The translations under genes and the position numbers were made by a program. The notes below the pieces were generated by a model. The model was given only the letters and a program-made list of their open reading frames with translations. It was not told where the DNA came from and did no database searches. Positions 6,404 to 12,903 of a DNA stretch of 12,903 nucleotides are shown in pieces. Numbering within the stretch: the first letter of the stretch is position 1; every line of letters begins with the position of its first letter. This DNA is from Clostridia bacterium (GTDB taxonomy: Bacteria; Bacillota; Clostridia; Christensenellales; UBA1242): NCBI GenBank assembly GCA_900768425.1, contig CAAGCR010000052.1:1-12903 (forward strand). Reading direction: 5' to 3'.

Positions 6404-6432
6404 AGTATACCACATCATTTTAAAAATGTACA
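6404..6432 (-). promoter_or_regulatory. Promoter for rpoZ (extended -10)
   Basis: On the minus strand TGTACA (6427-6432) is followed by a 17-base spacer ending in TGG and then TATACT (6404-6409), an extended -10 matching 5/6 core bases. It lies between the ligA stop and the rpoZ start. Confidence 0.55.
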
Positions 6433-6439
6433 TAGATTT

Positions 6440-8395
6440 TTAAGATTTTTTAATCATTTCGTTAAATTCTTGTTCGGATATTATTGTAACCCCCAAAGAT
6501 TTTGCTTTATCTAATTTGCTTCCCGCACTTTCCCCTGCCAAAACATATGCGGTGTTTTTAGATACACTAGATGATACATTTCCGCCATTTTTTTCAATGA
6601 TTGCAGTTGCTTCTGCTCGCGAATAGGTTGGCAAAGTTCCTGTAAGCACAAAAGTTTTGCCATCAAATATTCCGCCTAAAACTTTTTCGGCTTCACTCAC
6701 CTTAACACCAACTGCTAGTAAATCATCTATCATTTTGTTGTTAAAATCATCTTTAAAGAAGTCAACAATAGAGTTTGCAACAATGTCACCTATATCACGA
6801 ATAGATGATAGTTCATCTTCTTTGGCTTGTCTTAAACTTGCAAGAGAGCCAAAATATTTTGCCAAATCTTTGGCAGTTTTTGTGCCGACATTTGGTATGC
6901 CCAAAGCATAAATAAAGTTATTTAATGCTACTTTTTTTGATTTTTCAAGCGATTTTAATATATTTTCTGCTTTTTTTTCTTTGAATTTATCTAATTTTAA
7001 TAATTGTTCTTGCGTAAGAGCATATAGTTCGCTTGGTTCATAAATGCCTAAACTTTCGTGTAATTGTAAACAAGTTTGGTCTCTTAAACCTTCTATATTC
7101 ATAGCATCACGACTTGCAAAATGTGTCAATCTATCAACAACTTGCTCACTGCAACCTTTTCGGTTTGGGCAAAATAGTAATGCACCAATCTCAACCAAGG
7201 GTGTTCCACAACAAGGGCAAATGATTGGTTTTTCTATTTTTTTGCTATTTGGCAAAAGTTCAGCAAGACCTAAAATTTCCGGTATTACTTCATTGCTTCT
7301 TCTAACAAAAACTCTTGAATTTATTTGCACTTGTTTACGCTCTATATCGCCATAGTTGTTTAAAGTTGCTCTTTTTACGGTTGCTCCTGCAAGTTCTACA
7401 GGTTCAATTTCGGCTATTGGTGTCACTTTGCCCGTTCTTCCAACTTGCCATACGACATCTTTTAATATGCTTGTAACTTCTTGTGCTTCAAATTTGTATG
7501 CCATTGCCCATTTAGGAAATTTATTTGTATAGCCAAATTCATCTCGCAAATTTACTTCGTTTAGTTTTACAACCATTCCATCAATCAAAAAACCTAGTTC
7601 GGTTTTGATTTTGTCTATTCTATCAATCTCTTTACAAATCTCCTCGGCAGAGTTGCATACAAGAGAATATGGCTCGCCTAAAAAGTTATTATCTTTTATA
7701 AATTGATTCATTTCAACTTGCGTTTTAAATGTTTTACCTTCCGCATAAAGCACGTTGTAACAGAAAAAATCTAGGTTACGTTTTGCGGTTTCTTTTGGGT
7801 CTAAATTTCTGATTGCGCCACTGACAGCATTTCGTGCGTTTTTTAACGGCTCATTGCTTGTTTTATTATACTTTTCTAAATTGGCATTGGTTATCATTCC
7901 TTCGCCAGACACAATAAGTTCACCGGTGAAATTTATTTTTAATGGCACACTTTTTATTGTTCTAACTTGTTCGGTTACATCTTCACCGACAATACCGTTT
8001 CCGCGTGTTGTTGCATTTTGATAAAAACCATCTTTGTAACTAATTACGATTGTTAAACCATCATATTTATATCCCAAAGTGAAAGTTGCATTTGGTTCAA
8101 CCGATTTTATATCATTTATAAAACTTGTTAAATCTCCAAAACTTCGGCATTTGTCTAGGCTATACATTCTAAATTTATGTGTGCGTTTAACAAAGCCGTC
8201 TAGCACTTGCCCGCCTACTCTTTTGGTTGGCGAGTTTTCTAACACAATACCAGATTCTTTTTCAAGTAGCAACAATTCATCATACATTTTATCAAAGTCG
8301 GCATCTGATATTGTTGGTTTATCTAAAACATAATAATTATAACAATGCTTGTTTAACTCCTCAACAAGCCATTTCATTCTATCCATATTTTCCAT
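6440..8395 (-). CDS. ligA: NAD-dependent DNA ligase LigA
   Basis: This ligase seals nicks during replication and repair using NAD+. In order: Ia domain (about 1-70, YYVLDKPTISDADFD at 21-35), adenylation domain with catalytic Lys110 in K-Y-D-G, Glu165 in SGEG, Lys277 in IDGMVVK and Lys301 in AYKF, OB fold with QVGRTGKVTP (317-326), a zinc site of Cys393, Cys396, Cys409 and Cys415, helix-hairpin-helix repeats (about 465-560), and a C-terminal BRCT domain (about 575-650). At 651 residues it is full length. Signature positions deviate from the usual family text: MYSLDKC replaces the MLSLxN type, RGNG replaces RGDG, and SNEVIP replaces AGDVIP. No clear Shine-Dalgarno precedes the ATG at 8393-8395, and an extended -10 places the RNA start at that A. 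In-frame ATGs at 8386 and 8377 are alternatives. Confidence 0.93.
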   Translation of the reverse strand: MENMDRMKWLVEELNKHCYNYYVLDKPTISDADFDKMYDELLLLEKESGIVLENSPTKRVGGQVLDGFVKRTHKFRMYSLDKCRSFGDLTSFINDIKSVEPNATFTLGYKYDGLTIVISYKDGFYQNATTRGNGIVGEDVTEQVRTIKSVPLKINFTGELIVSGEGMITNANLEKYNKTSNEPLKNARNAVSGAIRNLDPKETAKRNLDFFCYNVLYAEGKTFKTQVEMNQFIKDNNFLGEPYSLVCNSAEEICKEIDRIDKIKTELGFLIDGMVVKLNEVNLRDEFGYTNKFPKWAMAYKFEAQEVTSILKDVVWQVGRTGKVTPIAEIEPVELAGATVKRATLNNYGDIERKQVQINSRVFVRRSNEVIPEILGLAELLPNSKKIEKPIICPCCGTPLVEIGALLFCPNRKGCSEQVVDRLTHFASRDAMNIEGLRDQTCLQLHESLGIYEPSELYALTQEQLLKLDKFKEKKAENILKSLEKSKKVALNNFIYALGIPNVGTKTAKDLAKYFGSLASLRQAKEDELSSIRDIGDIVANSIVDFFKDDFNNKMIDDLLAVGVKVSEAEKVLGGIFDGKTFVLTGTLPTYSRAEATAIIEKNGGNVSSSVSKNTAYVLAGESAGSKLDKAKSLGVTIISEQEFNEMIKKS

Positions 8396-8401
8396 AAATA
8401 T

Positions 8402-8410
8402 ATTATAACA
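8402..8410 (-). promoter_or_regulatory. Extended -10 promoter of ligA
   Basis: On the minus strand the sequence TGTTATAAT is a perfect TGnTATAAT extended -10. Six bases separate the last T from the ATG, so the expected +1 is the A of the start codon. No convincing -35 is seen, which is tolerable for an extended -10 element. Confidence 0.6.
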
Positions 8411-8469
8411 CTTTTGTCTAAAAATAGCATTAAAAAAATGATACTTGTTATTACTTTTTAATAGTTTTT

Positions 8470-8504
8470 AATGATTTTTCATTGATGAATAAAAATTAAC
8501 ATCA
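8470..8504. promoter_or_regulatory. Candidate LysR-type operator between ligA and the regulator
   Basis: Two dyads adjoin: AATGA (8470-8474) / TCATT (8479-8483) over four bases, and TGATG (8483-8487) / CATCA (8500-8504) over twelve. The second ends about 65 bases upstream of the regulator's predicted start site. LysR-family proteins usually bind their recognition site at about that distance and repress their own gene. Assignment is inference. Confidence 0.35.
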
Positions 8505-8533
8505 TTTAAGTTTTAAAAATTTCTTTTATATAT

Positions 8534-8562
8534 TTGTAATTATTTTACATATTTTATATACT
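8534..8562 (+). promoter_or_regulatory. Promoter for the LysR-family gene
   Basis: TTGTAA (8534-8539), a 17-base spacer and TATACT (8557-8562) fit a sigma-A promoter with a start near 8569 and a leader of about 39 bases. An overlapping alternative is TTTACA (8544-8549) with TATAAG (8566-8571). Either start excludes most or all of the longer upstream reading frame. Confidence 0.45.
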
Positions 8563-8607
8563 ATTTATAAGAATATGCACAGATATTCAATTAATAAGGA
8601 AAAAATT

Positions 8608-9501
8608 ATGATATATAGTGATTTAGACTATAATTTAATAAAAACATTTATTGAAGTATATGAATGTAAAAGCATATTACTTGCCAGCAAAAAACTATTT
8701 AACTCTCAACCGGCCGTAACTGCGAGCATAAAAAGATTGGAAAGTTATTTAGGCGGGACTTTATTTATTAGAACAAGCAAAGGGGTTGTTCCTACAACAG
8801 AAGGGGTAAATTTTTACAACACTTGCATAAGCATAACAAACCTTCTTGATAAAGGTATAGATGAGTTCAAAACCTTTAACAACTTAAACGAAGGGTATTT
8901 GAATATTGGTTCTAGTTCTACCATTGTCCGCAAACTATTACTTCCTTTTTTATCGGCATTTAATAAAAAATATCCAAAAGTTGTAATAAAAATCACCGAT
9001 GCCGATAGTGATAGATTACAAAAATTATTAAAAAATGGCGAGTTAGATTTGATTATTTTAAGCGAAACACAAATATCTGACAGTTTCAGTGTTATTCCTT
9101 TTACCAAAACCAGCGATTGCATAATTGCCCATCCAAACTTTAAAAAAGACTATTTAAGCACTTGCGAGTTACAAGATTATCCTTTTATTTTGCAAAAAAG
9201 ACCATCACCAAACAGAGATTATTTTGACAATCTGTGCAAAACAAATAATATAGAGATTGTGCCCAAATTTGAAATAGGAAGTTTTGGACTTATTACAGAC
9301 TTTGTTGCTTATGATATGGGTATTGCTTTTACCATTAAAGATTTTGTACTAGATGACATTAAATTAGGTAGGGTAAAAGAAATAAAATCAGACTTAAATA
9401 TTACACAAAGAAATGTATCTTTGGTTACTAACAAAGATAGTTATTATAGTTCTATAAAATCAAAATTTATAGATGAAATTAAAAAATATTGGAATTATTA
9501 A
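8608..9501 (+). CDS. LysR-family transcriptional regulator
   Basis: This 297-residue DNA-binding regulator has an N-terminal winged helix-turn-helix (about 5-63). It includes A-S-K-K-L-F-N-S-Q-P-A-V-T-A-S-I-K-R-L-E (26-45), the family's recognition-helix pattern, followed by LFIRTSKGVVPTTEG (52-66). A linker helix (to about 90) leads to a two-lobed effector domain starting at G-Y-L-N-I-G (96-101) and running to about 290. The reading frame extends to an ATG at 8575, but AAGGA at 8596-8600 sits seven bases before the ATG at 8608, so the shorter start is chosen. It is divergent from ligA across 212 bases. LysR proteins often control a divergent gene, but a housekeeping ligase is an unusual target, so self-regulation or a distant target is more likely. 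The effector cannot be told from sequence. Confidence 0.88.
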   Translation: MIYSDLDYNLIKTFIEVYECKSILLASKKLFNSQPAVTASIKRLESYLGGTLFIRTSKGVVPTTEGVNFYNTCISITNLLDKGIDEFKTFNNLNEGYLNIGSSSTIVRKLLLPFLSAFNKKYPKVVIKITDADSDRLQKLLKNGELDLIILSETQISDSFSVIPFTKTSDCIIAHPNFKKDYLSTCELQDYPFILQKRPSPNRDYFDNLCKTNNIEIVPKFEIGSFGLITDFVAYDMGIAFTIKDFVLDDIKLGRVKEIKSDLNITQRNVSLVTNKDSYYSSIKSKFIDEIKKYWNY

Positions 9502-9502
9502 C

Positions 9503-9551
9503 AAAAAAATCTTATTTTTTAAGCATTTTTTGCTTATAAATAAGATTTTTT
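9503..9551. terminator. Bidirectional terminator between convergent genes
   Basis: A 14-bp stem aaaaaatcttattt (9504-9517) / aaataagatttttt (9538-9551) is extended by an inner aagca (9521-9525) / tgctt (9531-9535) stem around a T5 loop. T-runs exist on both strands. It separates the LysR gene from the convergent gene ending at 9590. Confidence 0.8.
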
Positions 9552-9589
9552 GAACATTATATCTATAATTAGATTTTTTAAAGATTATT

Positions 9590-10789
9590 TTACTTTTCTA
9601 AAACATCTATGTTTTTTGCTAGATTATAGTTTTTAAAACGAGAGTCACCACTAACCTCTTGAATTACGCAAATACTCTTAGGAAAGTCTATTTGTTGATT
9701 TTCACTGTTTAATTCTATCTCTAAAACTGCCTTATCATTAACACCTTTGTACACATCAATCTCAAAGTATTGGTTTTTGTAGAAAAATCTATAACGTGTT
9801 TTTCTTACCGGTTTGAGAGTAGTGTCGGCAGACATCAACAAATCTAAATATTCATCTTTTGATATTTTGCTTTCTACCTCAATTCTTTTTATAGCATTTA
9901 CAACTTTTTTTGTTGTTTTTGTATATACATAGTCTCCGCAAGTCCCACTTTGTCTAACCCTTATTTCATCTGAATTATTGCTAAGTAAATATGTTTGTAT
10001 TATTTCAGATTTATTTGCATTATACATTGACATAAGTTTTATAACATCCGGCATTTTAATCAAAAATTTTCTTTCTATTTCATATGGTCTTGGTTCGCCT
10101 AAAACCAAAGAAATCTCCGCAATTAACCTTTTTAATTTATCTTCAAAACCGGTAGAGTTATCAATAACTCTTAAATGTGGATGACCTGTCCACGCATAAA
10201 TTGTTCTTTTATCACACTCTATTGCCTGCTCAATACTTTCAGATCTTGCAGCATTATTTGCTTTCGTGTAAAAATCTTTTGCCCCATTAGCAGCAGTAAC
10301 CAAATGAAACACAGCATCGTAATTATTTTTGATTGTATTTTCTTTTAAATGATTAACTTCTAAAAGTTTATTCATCTCTTGTTGTGTTATATATGCTTTT
10401 GCATCTAAAACACCCCTGTCACACACCAATAAAATTTTTTTAGCACCTTTAATCTTTTTAGCACCCTTTAAAAAGATATTTTCTTTTGCAATTTGTAATT
10501 TTAAGACTGCATTTTGAAAATCTAGCACTTCGCTATTGCTTGGAGTAATTCCACCTAAAATTAATTCAGTTGCTGTTTCCGGAACAATGACAACTTGGTA
10601 TCCCATTTTAGAAAAGTATTCTTGTATTTTACTTAGTGCGGTAGTCTTGCCTGCACATGGACCACCGGTTAGTGCAATTTTGTACACTTGCTTTTCTTTG
10701 TCATCATCACTAATTTTATCTTCTTGCAAACCACTACTAACTTTGTTTAAATAATCTTCTGCCCTTTTTAACCCATCTTCTACAAACAT
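9590..10789 (-). CDS. P-loop NTPase-CYTH fusion protein (Ttd14-like)
   Basis: This 399-residue two-domain protein begins with a P-loop kinase/NTPase-type domain (about 36-230). Walker A is G-G-P-C-A-G-K-T-T (42-50), and LLVCDRG (120-126) fits the acidic strand. The C-terminal half (about 234-395) is a CYTH/triphosphate-tunnel domain opening with E-I-E-R-K-F (237-242), the ExExK signature. Basic and acidic tunnel positions follow: EIRVRQ (275-280), KTTKK (291-295), RIEVES (302-307), RKTRYRF (329-335), FEIDVY (342-347) and LEIEL (356-360). CYTH proteins bind or hydrolyse triphosphates such as PPPi or thiamine triphosphate. The same fusion order occurs in the eukaryotic Ttd14 family, which binds GTP and phosphoinositides. 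The bacterial substrate is unknown. AAAGGAGA (10795-10802) sets the ATG. It is a single-gene unit. Confidence 0.8.
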   Translation of the reverse strand: MFVEDGLKRAEDYLNKVSSGLQEDKISDDDKEKQVYKIALTGGPCAGKTTALSKIQEYFSKMGYQVVIVPETATELILGGITPSNSEVLDFQNAVLKLQIAKENIFLKGAKKIKGAKKILLVCDRGVLDAKAYITQQEMNKLLEVNHLKENTIKNNYDAVFHLVTAANGAKDFYTKANNAARSESIEQAIECDKRTIYAWTGHPHLRVIDNSTGFEDKLKRLIAEISLVLGEPRPYEIERKFLIKMPDVIKLMSMYNANKSEIIQTYLLSNNSDEIRVRQSGTCGDYVYTKTTKKVVNAIKRIEVESKISKDEYLDLLMSADTTLKPVRKTRYRFFYKNQYFEIDVYKGVNDKAVLEIELNSENQQIDFPKSICVIQEVSGDSRFKNYNLAKNIDVLEK

Positions 10790-10811
10790 ATTAATCTCCT
10801 TTACGGAGTAT

Positions 10812-10817
10812 ATTATA
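10812..10817 (-). promoter_or_regulatory. -10 element for the NTPase-CYTH gene
   Basis: A perfect TATAAT on the minus strand would start transcription near 10805, just ahead of the AAAGGAGA ribosome binding site. No good -35 is seen at 16-18 bases. In the short leader CTCC (10805-10808) could pair with GGAG of the binding site, a minor possible damper on translation. Confidence 0.4.
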
Positions 10818-10856
10818 GCAAAAGATTATATATAAGTATAATATATATATTTTATA

Positions 10857-10883
10857 TGTTATATAAATTTAAATGATATAACA
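10857..10883. repeat. Inverted repeat upstream of the NTPase-CYTH promoter
   Basis: tgttatat (10857-10864) and atataaca (10876-10883) are perfect 8-base inverted copies around an 11-base AT-rich centre. It lies about 40 bases upstream of the -10 element and may be an operator. No T-run follows on either strand. Confidence 0.3.
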
Positions 10884-10890
10884 AAACTAT

Positions 10891-10965
10891 AAAAACACAC
10901 AAATTTACATATGACTTACCTAAAAATAACTTATTATAATAGGTATAAATGTATAATTTGTGTGT
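10891..10965 (-). terminator. Long hairpin terminator of the acetyltransferase operon
   Basis: An 11-bp perfect outer stem acacacaaatt (10895-10905) / aatttgtgtgt (10955-10965) continues as tacat (10906-10910) / atgta (10949-10953) with one bulged base. After an internal loop comes taccta (10917-10922) / taggta (10940-10945). On the minus strand the outer arm runs into TTTTT (10891-10895), as expected for a terminator just past the stop at 10981. Confidence 0.65.
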
Positions 10966-10980
10966 ACTTGTTTGTAAAAT

Positions 10981-11451
10981 TTAATTTTCTTTTCTAAAAA
11001 TGGTACGCTCTAACTTATAACCCAAACTCTTATAAAAATTCATTGCGGATATATTGTTGTTTATGCACATTACTTCAATGACATAATCATTACCAAAATT
11101 TTGTTTTGCCCATAAGTCTACTGAGTTCATCAGTTTTTTACCAATGCCCAAGCCACGATAAGAATCATCTACATATAATGCTTCAACAAAAACGACATTC
11201 TTTTTATCAATGCTTCCCTTTTTATGTTTCAAAAATGCAAAAACATAGCCAACTGCTTTTTCATTATATTCGGCAATAGTCAAATAAATATTTTCCTTTT
11301 TTGCCGAATTTGCGTAGCAGTTGTTGATAGTTACATTTGGCATAATTATGTTATCAATGTTAGATTCATAATTGATAAGTTTTTCTAAAAATTTGTCACA
11401 AATTTTAAAATCATCTTCATTTTTTGCCATTTTTAACGTAATTTCTGACAT
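10981..11451 (-). CDS. GNAT family N-acetyltransferase
   Basis: This 156-residue acetyl-CoA-dependent acyltransferase is near the usual size for a stand-alone GNAT. Motif A is V-E-A-L-Y-V-D-D-S-Y-R-G-L-G-I-G-K-K-L (89-107), with the acetyl-CoA pyrophosphate loop R-G-L-G-I-G at 99-104. Motif B is N-I-S-A-M-N-F-Y-K-S-L-G-Y (133-145), giving the typical N..A..FY...GF/Y ending. Substrate cannot be inferred; many relatives modify small amines, antibiotics or protein N-termini. The ATG at 11449-11451 has GGAG (11459-11462). It is the last gene of a three-gene minus-strand operon, 17 bases after the preceding stop, and is followed by a long hairpin terminator. Confidence 0.85.
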   Translation of the reverse strand: MSEITLKMAKNEDDFKICDKFLEKLINYESNIDNIIMPNVTINNCYANSAKKENIYLTIAEYNEKAVGYVFAFLKHKKGSIDKKNVVFVEALYVDDSYRGLGIGKKLMNSVDLWAKQNFGNDYVIEVMCINNNISAMNFYKSLGYKLERTIFRKEN

Positions 11452-11468
11452 TTTGATTCTCCATACGA

Positions 11469-12278
11469 TTATTTTAAATTTTGGTTGTAATATCCAAAGC
11501 CGATAACTTTATTGTCATAATATATATTAAACTTAAATTTTTTATGGTTTTTTACTTCATTTTTATTTAAAAGTATGGTTGCACGACAATATTTTTCATT
11601 CAACCAATCGGTGATATATAAAAGTGACAAGTATTTTTCACCATCTATTTCTATGTAAAACTCTGTGTTTATTCCAAAGCGAATAATTTTTGATTGATAA
11701 TCAATTTTTGACCATTCAATTTCGGCATTAAACTTGTCTTTTAACTGTTGAGCGTATTTCTCCTCGTGATAGTCTTTTAAAAAGTTTTTATTGTTATTGA
11801 CTGCAAGTTCGGCACTGGCATAGTAACTTAAATCAGTCAAATATTCATCTTGCCAAGTTGCAAATCTATATGTCCACATTTTTTCTTCATCATCATAATA
11901 ATTTAGTTTTTGAAAAATTATTTTTACTGCATTGCTCTCTTGCATAACTAAACATCTTTTCGTTCCGTCAATATTAAAATACAACTTCAAAACTTTTGAA
12001 GATAAACTTTCTAAACCATATAAATGATATTCTTTTATAATTTCATCAATAGTAAGTGGATACAAATATGCATATTTTTCAATAATACAAAATTTTCTTT
12101 TAAGCTTTATTAAAAAAGAAAAAATAAAAAAACAAAGAAATGACAATGACAAAATAAAAAATATACTTACCAACAAATCACTATCAATAAAAACAAAAAC
12201 AAAAGCAAAACTAGCAATTGCAAATAGTAGATATAAAATTCGCCTTATATTTAAGAATATTCTATTTTTTCGTGTCAT
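11469..12278 (-). CDS. Two-TM membrane protein of unknown function
   Basis: I do not recognise a family. The 269-residue product starts with a basic MTRKNR and two hydrophobic segments (about 12-31 and 35-58) separated by a short IDSD turn, so both ends probably face the cytoplasm. Residues 60-269 form a soluble, aromatic-rich domain with alternating beta-like stretches (for example KIIRFGINTEFYIEIDGEKY, 197-216) and several Trp. The frame extends to a GTG at 12288-12290, but that GTG overlaps the GGAG at 12285-12288, which serves as the ribosome binding site for the ATG at 12276-12278, so I start at the ATG. It sits 16 bases after the first GNAT and 17 before the second, indicating co-transcription. 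Partner or substrate-binding roles are speculation. Confidence 0.75.
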   Translation of the reverse strand: MTRKNRIFLNIRRILYLLFAIASFAFVFVFIDSDLLVSIFFILSLSFLCFFIFSFLIKLKRKFCIIEKYAYLYPLTIDEIIKEYHLYGLESLSSKVLKLYFNIDGTKRCLVMQESNAVKIIFQKLNYYDDEEKMWTYRFATWQDEYLTDLSYYASAELAVNNNKNFLKDYHEEKYAQQLKDKFNAEIEWSKIDYQSKIIRFGINTEFYIEIDGEKYLSLLYITDWLNEKYCRATILLNKNEVKNHKKFKFNIYYDNKVIGFGYYNQNLK

Positions 12279-12294
12279 ATTATACTCCACAAAA

Positions 12295-12864
12295 CTAATT
12301 AATATGTTTTACAAAAGTCTGCCATTTTGCATTGAAATCATCTTTGTTTATTTGAAATATCATTTGGTCGTGAAAGGCATTGTTGTAATAATAGGCTTCT
12401 TTTATTCTTCCAACCAAAGCAAAACCGACCTTTTGTGCTGCTTTTTGTGATGCTATATTAAATGAATAAATGTTCACATAGATGTTTCTTAAATTTAACA
12501 CATTAAAACAATAATCACAAATCATTCTAAGTGCTTCACTGCCATAACCTTTTCCGCGTTCGGTTTGCTCACCGATAAATCCACCAACTTCCGCTATTTG
12601 GTGCATTGGTTTAATACTAACCACACCATAAGTGCCTAGCAATTTGTCATCGCTTTTTCTTATGATTGAAAACTGAATTTTTGATATGTCATTCTCTTGT
12701 TTTTCTAAATAATTTTTCTCTACAACTTCGGAAAAACTGAGTCCTGCACTACCTATGCCCCTAGATACTGTTTCATCATTCACCCATTTTGTGAAAAGTT
12801 CATAATCTTTGCTATCAATAGGTGAAAAATATATATTTTCGCCTACAAATTTTTTATATCTCAT
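12295..12864 (-). CDS. RimJ/RimL-type GNAT N-acetyltransferase
   Basis: This 189-residue acetyltransferase is of the RimJ/RimL (Acetyltransf_3) group, which acetylates ribosomal protein N-termini, aminoglycosides, spermidine and other amines. Visible features are Y-F-S-P-I-D-S-K-D near the start (12-20), a central strand with D-K-L-L-G-T-Y-G (73-80), and motif A around A-E-V-G-G-F-I-G (91-98). The acetyl-CoA loop is R-G-K-G-Y-G (103-108), and N-I-A-S-Q-K-A-A-Q-K-V-G-F (136-148) ends in the group's typical NxxSxxxxxKxGF pattern. The length fits the group. The ATG at 12862-12864 is five bases from a perfect AAGGAG (12870-12875). It is the first visible gene of the three-gene operon; the promoter lies in or beyond the last 30 bases and is not resolved. 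Confidence 0.88.
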   Translation of the reverse strand: MRYKKFVGENIYFSPIDSKDYELFTKWVNDETVSRGIGSAGLSFSEVVEKNYLEKQENDISKIQFSIIRKSDDKLLGTYGVVSIKPMHQIAEVGGFIGEQTERGKGYGSEALRMICDYCFNVLNLRNIYVNIYSFNIASQKAAQKVGFALVGRIKEAYYYNNAFHDQMIFQINKDDFNAKWQTFVKHIN

Positions 12865-12903
12865 AAATACTCCTTATTAATAATATCGGAAGTTTTGTCT
12901 GAA

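Noticed and set aside
6440..8395. ligA as a decaying pseudogene because of altered motifs
   Set aside because: All catalytic lysines, the zinc cysteines and the BRCT domain are present, with an uninterrupted full-length frame.
8575..8607. Upstream ATG for the LysR-family gene
   Set aside because: AAGGA at 8596-8600 is correctly spaced for the ATG at 8608, and the family's N-terminus normally begins only a few residues before the helix-turn-helix.
12279..12290. GTG start for the two-TM protein
   Set aside because: This GTG is part of the ribosome binding site for the ATG at 12278.
1..12903. CRISPR array, tRNA or rRNA genes, insertion sequence or integrase
   Set aside because: No regularly spaced direct repeats, no tRNA-like fold with conserved T-arm text, and no transposase or recombinase reading frame were seen.

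Overview
The window reads as AT-rich chromosomal DNA from a low-GC Gram-positive bacterium (Bacillota, most likely an uncultured, gut-type member of the Clostridia). This rests on an RNase J with its HGHEDH core, a TrmR/YrrM-like tRNA methyltransferase next to it, two YwaF/TMEM164-type membrane proteins, strong AAGGAG-type ribosome binding sites and sigma-A-like promoters. The taxonomic call is inference. All twelve genes use the standard code and end in TAA (9) or TAG (3), never TGA. I see no phage, plasmid, transposase, CRISPR, tRNA or rRNA.

Layout. (1) Positions 1-238 are non-coding: the cut end of a probable palindromic intergenic repeat, then a terminator. (2) Positions 239-2247 hold two divergently transcribed genes for multi-pass membrane proteins that both look like YwaF/TMEM164 relatives; they share a 248-base promoter region containing a small palindrome. 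(3) Positions 2327-8395 are a minus-strand core block, in transcription order ligA, rpoZ, an unknown six-TM membrane protein, RNase J and trmR. ligA has a promoter placed so that its mRNA could be leaderless. rpoZ has its own promoter and terminator. RNase J has a long structured leader, and trmR is coupled to it through a Shine-Dalgarno that overlaps the RNase J stop codon. (4) Positions 8608-9501 encode a LysR-family regulator divergent from ligA. (5) Positions 9590-10789 encode a single-gene P-loop NTPase-CYTH fusion of the Ttd14 type. (6) Positions 10981-12864 form a three-gene minus-strand operon: RimJ/RimL-type GNAT, unknown two-TM protein, second GNAT. It ends in a long hairpin terminator.

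Functional theme. The central block groups information-processing functions: DNA sealing (LigA), RNA polymerase assembly (omega), mRNA and rRNA maturation and decay (RNase J), and wobble-uridine modification (TrmR). The flanks are accessory genes (membrane enzymes, regulator, acetyltransferases, triphosphate-binding fusion) separated by hairpin terminators, several of them bidirectional. I found no complete new defence or mobile system. The best leads are the divergent pair of YwaF/TMEM164-like proteins, the RNase J leader, the apparently leaderless ligA with altered signature motifs, the orphan Ttd14-like fusion, and the GNAT-membrane-GNAT operon.
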